Positions 47,578-58,810 of a DNA stretch of 64,000 bases are shown here, in pieces. Position numbers and translations under genes: made by a program. How positions within the stretch are numbered: the first letter of the stretch is position 1; every line of letters starts with the position of its first letter. This stretch comes from Asterella californica (Eukaryota > Streptophyta > Marchantiopsida > Marchantiales > Aytoniaceae): the NCBI GenBank assembly GCA_036924285.1, contig JAYKYS010000005.1:1302001-1366000 (forward strand), read 5' to 3'. The notes under the pieces are model-generated. The model worked only from the letters and a program-made list of their open reading frames with translations. It did not search any database and had not been told where the DNA came from.

Positions 47578-49065
47578 TAGCATTCAACGACTTCGTCTTC
47601 TACCTCTAGCATGGTGACAGAGGATACTTGGGAGCCGGAGATCGGACCCAAGCTTATAGGAGAGGAGAGACGAAGAGTCCAAAGATTCCTGAAGAGCTAT
47701 AGGAATTGTTTTGCCTTCAGTATGAAGGATTTGGGTACCTTGAAGGGACCTGGTATACGGATCGACTTGGCTAATGACACGCCAATCTTTCGACGTCCTT
47801 ACAGATACAGTGACATGGAGAGAACCTTGATCCAGAGTCGGACTCAAGACTTGTTGGAGGCTGGGTTGGTGGAGATGTCGCATGGAGAGTATGCATCTGC
47901 CACAGTTATGCCAGCTAAGAAGGATATGTATGGCAACTACACGGATAGGCGGATGTGTGGATACTACCATCCTATCAATCGGCAGACGAAGTCCGATAAG
48001 TATGCCATGCCGACACCTGAGGAGATCTTTGATGCAGTGGGGCATGTGAAGGTCTTCAGTACTTTGGATCTTCGAGCAGGGTATCATCAGTTGCCAGTGA
48101 GAGAAGAAGATAAGTCCAAGACAGCATTTTGGGGAATTGACTCTCACGGCAAAGATTGTTTGTATCAGTGGCGGTTCTTACCATTTGGGTTGAAGAACGC
48201 CCCTGCTGAGTTCCAAAGGGTGATGGACAAAATCCTAGCAGGATTGGATTTTGTCAGATGTTATATTGACGACATCTTAGTCTATAGTGCTACAGTGGAG
48301 GAGCACGAGAGACACTTACGGGATGTGTTTGAGCGGTTGAGAGCTCATGGGTTGAAGTTACACCCTGGGAAGTGTAAGTTCTTCCAGGAGTTGGTAGAGT
48401 ATCTGGGCCACACCATCTATCCGGATGGATTGGGTGTTCAACAGACGAAGGTTGAGGCTATTGCACGTATCTCACGCCCCACAGATGTGAGTCGAGTTCG
48501 AGCATTTGTTGGTTTGATGAACTTCTATCGTCGATACGTGAAAGGGTTTAGTGCAATTGCGAAGCCGTTGACCAAGCTGATGAAGGTGGACCAGGAGTGG
48601 CAGTGGAGAGATGAGCAAGAGCGAGCTTTCATAGAGCTCAAGGATAGGTTGACATCTGCTCCCATCTTGAGGAGACCCGTTAGGGGGCGTCCTTTCCAAC
48701 TGCACACCGATTGGAGTATGTTGGGACTTGGAGCAGTGCTGACTCAGCATGATGATGAGAAAAAGGAGTTCGTGGTGGCGTATGCCAGTCGCTCCAACAA
48801 TTCAGCGGAGGCGAGGTATAGTTCGTATGAGGGAGAGTGCTTGGCGGCAGTGTGAGCTGTTGCACACGTTCGATGTTATCTGTTTGGGAACCCCCTTTAC
48901 TCTCATCACTGATCACCAGCCGCTCAAGTGGTTGATGGAGTCCGACAAGCTTACAGGGAAGCTTGCACGATGGGCTCTGATCTTACAGGAGTATGACTTC
49001 CAGGTAGTACATAGACCTGGAGTTGCAAACCTAGATGTCGACGGGTTGAGTCGCAACCCGTGCAC
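47578..49065 (+). pseudogene. E2 Pol: reverse transcriptase and RNase H
   Basis: Ty3/gypsy RT motifs are FSTLDLRAGYHQLPV, LPFGLKNAPAEFQRVMD and CYIDDILVYS (catalytic YIDD, codon ~1,573), followed by VEYLGHTIYPDG. RNase H follows with FQLHTDWSMLGLGAVL, SSYEGECLAAV and LITDHQPLKWL, ending near ANLDVDGLSR. The RT-RNase H part is open from 47,611 to 48,855. Breaks: TAG at 47,578-47,580; TGA at 48,853-48,855 at a position where Trp is expected; one extra G at about 48,886-48,888, which returns the frame to that of the integrase. Confidence 0.88.
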
Positions 49066-50707
49066 GAGTCAGCAGGATCAGACTGGGGCTCGCTGGCATG
49101 ACAAGGTTGATGAGGAGATAGTGCCAGGGTGGCATGCATCTACCTTTCTTTGTGTGTTGGCCATGAACTCTAGTATGGAGGGCCAAGTCGTATCTTTCTC
49201 TGGTCAGAGAGTAGATGATGAGTCTCCAGATCCTGAGGGTGGAGATGGTGTTTCAGACCAGCGAGATATCCATGATGATGTGATCGTGATGGAGTATCTA
49301 CGTACTGGTGTGGTAGTAGGCACAGTAAGTGCCAAGGAGCGAGATCGTGTCCTCCAACGAGCGAAGAGATTTCGACGAGAAAGACGACATGTACTTCGAG
49401 TGTGGAGTGATGGGAGGGTACGAATAGTGTCACATCCATCCCAGAGGGCACAGTTAGTACGACATGCCCATGAAGAGTTGGGACATTTTGGAGTGAAGCG
49501 TACGCATAGCTTACTCCAAGGACAGTATTGGTGGCGTGGTATGCACATCGATGTGCAACAGTTTGTCGCACGATGTGTGGTTTGTGATCGAGTACGAGCA
49601 TCGTTTAATGCTCCTACTCCACAGTTACACCCCTTACCGATTATGAGGTTGGGTTACCGTTGGAGTTTGGATTTTGCGGGACCCTTACCGTTGACCGTAC
49701 GTCACCATCGGTATGTGTTGGTGATGGTGGAGCACTTCTCCAAGTGGATTGAGTTGGTGGCATTACCAGACAAGACGAGTGAAAGGACGGCGTACGCGTT
49801 CTTATATCGAGTGCTGAGTCGTTTCGGAGCACCAGCTGAAGTACTGACAGACCAAGGTACAGAGTTCCTTGGTGAGTTTCAGGCCTTGTGTGATCAGGCG
49901 CTGATTGATCATCGGACTACATCTCGAGATCATCCTGAGGCGGATGGTTTGGCGGAGAGGGTAGTTCAGACGGTGAAGAGAGGATTGCGCAAGTATGGCT
50001 TGCAGAAGGGCTACTTGGGAGACTGGGATGTGCAGTTACCATGGTTGGCTATGGGCTACCGTTTTAGCCGACAAGCGTCTTTGGCTTCCTTCTCACCGTA
50101 TTTCTTATTGTATGGCCGAGATCCAGATCTACCTTCGGCCATTCGTCGTGATTCTGCTGAGGTGCTGGACCTTGATGACCCGGATATGTGGGTGAGAGCA
50201 TGTTCTCAACGAGTAGAGACATTTCGGAGAGTTATGCCTATGGCTTTTGAGAACCTAGCGATTGCCCAGCATAGAGACACGTTGCGGTATGCGACTATCC
50301 GAGGAGGAGGTTATCGGCCGTCGATTCGTAGGTTTCATCCTGGCGATTATATCTATCTACAGCAGACTGCACCGACGACGTTGGACGTGACCGCAGGGCG
50401 CACTATTTTACGAGTGCGTGAGGTGTTACCTTCTGGAGTACTCATGTTAGAGGGCCGTGATGGTGTTGTGTGGAAGGACCATGTGCGTAATTGCACGCCA
50501 TGTCATCTTCCCAACATTGATGGTACCGTTGACCCAAGCTTAGCAGTTGTACGCGCGGGCTTGAGGTGTATGTTGTGTGGGTCTGCTGGTGGAGCAGCCC
50601 GTATGATGGTGTGTGATGGTTGTTCGAGAGGTTGGCACATGTCATGTTTGACTCCACCTCTCAGTGTAGTTCCTACTCGACGGTGGGTTTGTCCTCGATG
50701 TATATAG
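49066..50707 (+). pseudogene. E2 Pol: integrase with C-terminal PHD finger
   Basis: The frame is open to the natural stop at 50,705-50,707. The integrase has a zinc-binding HHCC domain (HAHEELGHFGVKRTH...CVVCDR, codon ~1,975-2,010) and a DDE core: Asp in LDFAGPLP, Asp in LTDQGTEFLGEF, Glu in DHPEADGLAERVV. A GPY/F- or SH3-like tail follows (FHPGDYIYL; WKDHVRNCTPCHLPN). The last ~45 residues are a C4HC3 PHD finger: CMLC, CDGC, GWHMSC, WVCPRC. PHD fingers commonly read histone H3 tails, so this could direct integration in the way chromodomains do in chromoviruses. Targeting is inference. The upstream part of pol is broken. Confidence 0.9.
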
Positions 50708-50865
50708 CAGAGATAGTCGATTAGATCTTTGCGTAGTATGGATTGCAGATAGGCGACTAACGATGAGGCAATGTAGCACCCGGCCTCCTGATCCTTGCAC
50801 CCATGAAGGTGTGTATCACGTAGTTGGGATATGGAGCTATCTGGAGTTAGAGGGACCTAACCGCC

Positions 50866-50879
50866 AATTAGGGGGACGA
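50866..50879 (+). promoter_or_regulatory. E2 polypurine tract
   Basis: AATTAGGGGGACGA directly precedes repeat A1 and is conserved in E1 (AGTTAGGGGGATGA). It probably primes plus-strand DNA synthesis. Its position implies that the plus strand starts at A, while the integrated 5' end starts at B. Confidence 0.6.
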
Positions 50880-50986
50880 TTGTGGTACACTTGTGTATGT
50901 GTATGACATCGTCCATGTGTTATGTGTATGTGTGGTGTACCTCTGACCGCGATGTATGTTGTGTAGCGATGTGTATGCGCACGACA
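50880..50986 (+). repeat. E2 repeat A1 (107 bp)
   Basis: TTGTGGTACAC...GCGCACGACA, rich in TGTGTATG. It is followed by GC and then the B repeat. The junction GACAGCTGTC is a perfect palindrome, like a retroviral circle junction (CA, 2 nt, TG). Confidence 0.85.
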
Positions 50987-50988
50987 GC

Positions 50989-51280
50989 TGTCACGTCAGT
51001 TTGGACCCCTCGGTTAGGTTGACCGAGTGCGAAGTGGCACATCCCGGTAAGGCCGTTAGTGCCGTTAGGGCGAGTTGGGGAGAGCCCACTAGGGGTAAAC
51101 TTCGCAGGTAGGGCTTGGAGGCCTTAGTTCTTTGAGTTGAGCCTTCAAGCTCCAGGCTATGGTGGATAGTCTAGTTGAGTGTAACCCGGATTCTCTTCGC
51201 GTTTAGAGTGGGTTTGGCTTGACCGTTTGTGAGTAATCCTTGTTGTGGTGTTGGAGATGGTAATCTCTGTATTCAGATTA
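50989..51280 (+). repeat. E2 3' B repeat (292 bp)
   Basis: TGTCACGTCAGTTT...ATTCAGATTA, the same length as the 5' copy and about 98% identical by eye. It lies between the two A repeats. Confidence 0.88.
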
Positions 51281-51387
51281 TTGTGGTACACTTGTGTATG
51301 TGTATGACATCGTCTATGTGTTATGTGTATGTGTGGTGTACCTCTGACAGCGATGTATGTTGTGTAGCGATGTGTATGCGCACGACA
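51281..51387 (+). repeat. E2 terminal repeat A2 (107 bp)
   Basis: Second A copy. It ends GCACGACA at the outer 3' end of E2, immediately before the target duplication ACCT. It differs from A1 at only two or three positions. Confidence 0.88.
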
Positions 51388-51391
51388 ACCT

Positions 51392-51883
51392 CATCACCAA
51401 ATCGACTGAGAACAAGTTCAGATGACACCCATCCACACAGCGATCGATCGTAACATCAAAATGAATCACTTCACGCACACGCGCAACCGCAAATCAAAAA
51501 TACCAACGATCTACCAACTCCGAAGATACCACCGACAACAATCTACGACTTGAAATCCTTCAACCAAGCCTCGTAATCTGAGTTCTTCAAGTGATAACAA
51601 AGTATATAGTCACTCCAGCATGCCAACAGACATTAGATAATCATTACAGTCGAGTCAAATCCACTCTGTGTTCGCAAAGAATTCAGATCTCACTCACAAG
51701 ACTACTCACCATAGCCAGGAACTTGAAGGCTCAACTTGAAGAACTGAGATCTCCAAGCCTTACTTGCGAAATATACCTCTTGTGAACACTCTCACCAACT
51801 TGTCCTAATTGCACTAACGATCTTACCAAGATTCTTCACTTCACACTCGATCAACTTAGTTGAATAGCCAAACTAACGTGACA
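51392..51883 (-). repeat. E1 5' end: B repeat (51,592-51,883) and start of leader
   Basis: On the minus strand it begins TGTCACGTTAGTTTGG and runs 292 bp to TTATCA. CTTGAAGAACTCAG and about 190 bp of leader follow, up to the E2 insertion. Compared with E1's 3' B, many differences are C-to-T or G-to-A. Confidence 0.8.
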
Positions 51884-53124
51884 CATCACAAACTGAGACA
51901 AAGAGCTCTGCAATAGAACTCCTGGGCTATGCATTTCATAACGAAGAGAATGAGCATAATGATGGACATTAAACTTATATCGAAAATGTAGATGAAGTCA
52001 AAGCAGAAAGCGACAGTCTGATTTCTGCTTGGACTTCATCTACATCGTTTCCATGCTTTTGTCGTCTTGAAACATCGATTGTTAGGTCCAAAATGCATAG
52101 CATTAACAGTAAGAAATATAAATCCATGAGAGAAACGTATGCAACTTCCATCACCGAGCAAAATAAAAACAAACACTTGATTTCCAAAAGCCATCTCTGT
52201 GAACACGATGAGATGCATGCTTTACCTGACAGTGTTCGCTCGATTAACTTCATCCAAGTTTTCTACTCAAGCATAATCTCGCGGTAACTCTTTGCATGCG
52301 GAGCCACTTGTACTCTTCCCACTCACCGCGTCCTCTTTCCTGTGCTTTATCCTTTGATTCTTATAGACTTCACTCGGCGAACGAAGTGGTAACGGTTGTG
52401 ATCAGCTATGAAAGGTCGTTTGCTGCGTAGCGCCAAACCAAGCACCAGAAATCAGAGACCGGCTGCCGTTCGCGCAAAGCAGAGGCTGGAGTTAGTGACT
52501 GCGGCGAGTCGGTGGGTCGACCACAATCGACCAGATCTGATTATGGATGGATAATAGCTGCTCTAGCTCTCTTCCTGTGCATTGTCTCATCACACGAGTA
52601 GATCGGTTATCTTGGAGACAAAAGCGGAAAGAGAATTGACTGAGAGTCTAAGAGAGGGATCTCCAATGGGATATTCAGATCGTGAAACCTTCCTTCAAGT
52701 TATGGAGATCGTGTGTATCAACTGAAAGGTACCGTAATTGGCTGGAATCTGATACCCAGGACGAGGGGGCATACTACGCGTGAACAGAGACTTCTCGTGA
52801 AGTCTCTATTACGTGTGCCTCCGACGAAACATTCTCGCCGAGAAACATTCCGAGGACTTCGAGTCTGTCAAACTGAAAGAGCTTCATATACTTCTGGCGA
52901 GGTAACGTACCTCCACTGCTAATTCACAAAGGTCTAGCTGGTCGAATCTCCACCGTTTCCTGCCATGTTCTTGTTTGCCGACTTCACCGCGGAATCAGCT
53001 GGGGAAATCCTTGCATGACAAGGTTCCAGTTACAGTGAACCATAATTCTGAGCTATGTCGCTTGCCACCGATTCCAGACTGATTCATGTAATGCTATTCC
53101 CGTCGTACTTTACAGGAAGCAGAA
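51884..53124 (+). other. Upstream region of the haemoglobin gene
   Basis: Contains the hairpin at 51,986-52,045 and then about 0.8 kb with mixed composition. It probably holds the haemoglobin promoter and 5' UTR. I see no unequivocal TATA box. Open frames here are short (at most 92 codons) and without motifs. Confidence 0.35.
51986..52045. ncRNA. Fold-back with 24-bp arms (pre-miRNA-like or palindrome)
   Basis: The arms 51,986-52,009 and 52,022-52,045 pair at 23 of 24 positions (ATGTAGATGAAGTC, then AAGCAGAAA on the left arm) around a 12-nt loop, GCGACAGTCTGA. It lies about 100 bp outside E1 and upstream of the haemoglobin gene. The stem is short for a plant miRNA precursor. Expression cannot be judged from sequence. 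Confidence 0.35.
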
Positions 53125-55913
<2,789 letters not shown>

Positions 55914-57269
55914 ACAGAGTACGAAAGCCAAATAGGAGCAGATGCATCCAATGAATCTTTACTCAACAGCATCGTTCCACCGAGAGAAACGGTAGGGAAA
56001 TGTAAACAGGACGTTATACTGGCAAATGTATACAGCACAAAAGTTCGAATGAGTACGGATTCAAGCTTCCTTCTCCAATTAAGAGACGACTTGTTGACAT
56101 TAAGTTCAGACCTGGCCAATCAGAAATCGCTCTAATTCCGTTGTGTGGAAAGCCCCCCAAGCCTTGTCTTTGAGAGAGCCTGCAATCGGCAATAAACACT
56201 GGAATCTGAGGGCGTCAAACTGCCACGAGCATGCATTTGTGACCGCAAAAACAATTAGTCTCCATACCTCTCCTGATATATTTCGGTCCATGTCCTCCAG
56301 ATATCTGTTTGGGAATTGAACAGAGCAGATCGAATCAGGACTACACTCACACACTTATGGTAACCCCCATATATGTCTCCTGATATATTAGATACCTGAA
56401 GTGGGACCGGAGCGTCTGCAGTCAAACTTCAAACCTTTTTTTGCGAATTAGGCCTATGCAGTGCGACTTACATCACCCTACCTGAGACTGTACCTGCCGT
56501 GAAACACAAAAGGGATTCTACAGGTGATGGGGTTACGCAAGCGAATAAAACTTCATAAAAGTGCACCTTCTAAACGATGAAGGGCAGCAACCAACTCAGT
56601 GAACACAGTCAAAGTAATCCCCACCTATCCAGAAATAACAGTTCGTACTATAACAGCGCAAAGCTAGCAACACCAAACTTGTACGCTGAAGCACTTACTT
56701 GCAAACTGAATCAATCTTCATCAAGCTGAAATCTGGAGCGAAAATACCCGACACAGCAACCTGTAGTATTTGATGCTGCTTCAAATAACAATATACCAGT
56801 ACCTGGAATGAAACTCGCTCGGCTCAAAGATGCTGACCTTTCCTACTTACAGGGACCTCCGAACATACTTTACACTCGAACAATATGTGTCACATAGACG
56901 GTGGATATCACTCTATTCAGCGATACTGCAAAATCACGGTGTGATTCAAGCCAAGAACTTTAGCCAAGGCGGAACACCTCCGACCATAGTTCCTACTACA
57001 GATGTATCCTACAGGTGAAAGTAAATGTTATAAAGACCAGCTTCAAAGTAATTTGGATGAGAAGAGAAGAAGATCTAACATATTAACAGATGAAAGTTAA
57101 ATCAGAAGTCGCATTCCGAGCATAAAGGTCGAAGATTGCTAAACAATTACACGGCGGGCGATTTTGCTATCAAGTGTTACTTCCCATCCCGGGTTGGAAA
57201 GTAAACTACATCAGATAGATTACCCCAGAGGGAGGAGTCTCACAGTCTTGGTGGAAACCGTGTGCTCAC
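55914..57269. other. Intergenic region between convergent genes
   Basis: The haemoglobin (+) and FYV7-like (-) genes converge here, so this region should hold both 3' UTRs and polyadenylation signals. No further gene is recognised; open frames are at most 91 codons without motifs. Confidence 0.4.
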
Positions 57270-58409
57270 TCATCCCTTCTGAATGGCCTCCAACAAATGC
57301 TCCATACGGTGCTTCATTACTGGCTGCCCTCGACCTGTTTTCTTCCTCATTTTGTTCTGCACCTCTTCCCGCCGGTGGTGAGCTTTCTCTCTAGCCTCAC
57401 GTTCTCTTGCATACACCTCCTCTCTCTCCTTTCTCTCCTCCTCCTCTTCTTGCTTCTTTAGGTCGACCTCTTCCCTAAGCTTTTCTAGCTGCGTAGGTCC
57501 TCTTTCTACTCGCTGCTTCTTCTCCATCTTTCTCTGCATCTTGAACTGAAGACTTTGATTACCTTTGATAAACTGAGGTTTCCTAACTGCACCATTCTTC
57601 CCGTGTGATCGGCTACCCTCAGCTCCATCGCCGATTTCAGCTTGAACCTAGAGAAAGCAGGTGGGGACAGTATGCTAAGTAACTCGAACGATTCAAAATA
57701 GTGGTAATTAAGCCTAGAAAATAAAACTTGGTTCATATTCGCTCAACGTACAGCTGATGAGTTTTAAACCAGTGAGCATTTCACGTAAAGAGGGGGAGGA
57801 TGAAATTCATAACATACTTCATTTCTTAAGTGTGAGAGTTCCAATCTTCGGAGTCTCAAAGTACTTGAATAAAATGATATAAGAAGTAACAGTAAATTTC
57901 AGAAAACAAAACAATTTCAGTATCACACACAGCCAGAGAGTATACTGCGCTAAGAAAATGTACCGGAACAAAGGAGTAATGGCTCACTTGTTCGAGTGAT
58001 CCGGCACCCGATTCGGCACCTTGCTTGTTGAGCTTCTTCAAGAGTTTCTTGTAGTTGTTGACTTTCTTGGCGTTTAGATAGAACTCCCGATGCTCCCCTG
58101 CGATTCAGCAATATCAAAAGCTTCAATGTGCCGCAGTACAGCCTATAGAGATATCCACTCGCGATCATCATCTAGAAAAGATCGCAAAAAATCTTTCGAC
58201 GATCAGTAAGTATGATACGGGGGGCTTGGGATCTTACGAATCTGAGCAGGATTGATAGCCGGCTTGCTCTTGGCCCCGACAAAGGCCGCCAAACTCAGAC
58301 CTCCTCCGCCCAATTTCTTCCTGCCTTTGGACTTGGGCGTAAACTTCGACGGACCGACACCAGGAACTCTCCCAGTTTCAGAATTCCTTGGCTTCCCCGT
58401 CCCTTTCAT
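57270..58409 (-). CDS. FYV7-like rRNA-processing protein, three exons
   Basis: Exons 58,409-58,238, 58,097-57,988 and 57,647-57,270 join in phase (split Arg codon, then phase 0) to about 219 residues; all introns are GT-AG. The N-terminus is basic and Gly-rich (KFTPKSKGRKKLGGGGLS). The middle has EHREFYLNAKKVNNYKKLLKK. A long charged coiled coil (LEKLREEVDLKKQEEEEE) leads to the C-terminal KKTGRGQPVMKHRMEHLLE. The last motif and the overall layout match the Fyv7 / CCDC59-TAP26 family, nucleolar proteins needed for 18S rRNA processing in yeast. Function here is inferred from the family. The first Met at 58,409 is the only suitable start in exon 1; an additional upstream exon cannot be excluded. 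Confidence 0.75.
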
Positions 58410-58640
58410 TCTCGATGTACTGGAATTCGTCGCTCAGCGTCACCTCGCTCAATCCATCTTCTCTAGCAAATTGCCAGTCGACCGAGCACTAGCTGACATG
58501 CGAGTCGTGTAAGCTTATTAAAAAACCCTAATGGGCTTTCCAGAGTCCAAATCTGCTTTAGACCAACCTCATTTTCTCCGTCACTCGCGTAGACAATGGT
58601 TTATCCGCTGTACGCTTTGCGTTTGATATCCAGGAGTTTA
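58410..58640 (-). other. Upstream region of the FYV7-like gene
   Basis: This short stretch between the start codon and the adjacent SINE-like relic presumably carries the promoter and 5' UTR. No specific motif is identified. Confidence 0.3.
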
Positions 58641-58810
58641 GTAAAATAAAAATGGTAAATAGTATTACCTCGAGGACCATGAGACTGTCTATGTGAGTCC
58701 ACATAGTGACTCGGACTAGAAGCTTCATTACCAGTTTACAGCATCACTCACTTTCAACCGTATTCACAAGGGATTGAACTCACGAACTTTCTCTTAGAAG
58801 ATTATAGGCT
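58641..58810 (-). mobile_element. SINE-like relic with tRNA-type B box
   Basis: On the minus strand TTCTAAGAGAAAG and GTGAGTTCAATCCCTTGTG are followed by CGGTTGAAAGTGAGTGATGC and AAACTGGTA. The same order of short segments is seen in the SINEs at 3,636 and 10,867 (B box GGTTCAAATCC, then CGGTTGGAGATGC, then AAACTGGTA). It is diverged, so membership is probable rather than certain. Confidence 0.45.

Larger units (their letters stand above)
41388..51387 (+). mobile_element. E2: near-complete DNMT- and PHD-bearing Ty3/gypsy element with split direct repeats
   Basis: A 10,000-bp insertion in the leader of E1, flanked by ACCT (41,384-41,387 and 51,388-51,391). Order: B repeat, leader, gag-pol, polypurine tract, A, B, A. 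The two B copies differ at only about 2% of positions, so the insertion is fairly young, but the coding frame already has three stops and three 1-nt indels. Domain order in the frame is Gag, protease, cytosine methyltransferase, RT, RNase H, integrase, PHD finger. Integrase after RNase H and the YIDD RT place it in Ty3/gypsy. E2 is GC-richer than the surrounding genome. Confidence 0.9.
19349..51883 (-). mobile_element. E1: outer DNMT-family Ty3/gypsy element, interrupted by nested insertions
   Basis: Its two ends are recognised by comparison with sister element E2. The 3' end is at 19,349 (A-B-A repeats, then PHD and integrase sequence). The 5' end is at 51,883 (B repeat beginning TGTCACG on the minus strand). 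CATC immediately flanks both ends (19,345-19,348 and 51,884-51,887), a 4-bp target duplication showing that these distant pieces are one insertion. Surviving pieces are 19,349-21,468, about 38,333-41,387 and 51,392-51,883. The protease, methyltransferase, RT and RNase H segment is missing. The two B copies of E1 differ at many sites, mostly C-to-T or G-to-A, so E1 is much older than E2. Confidence 0.8.
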
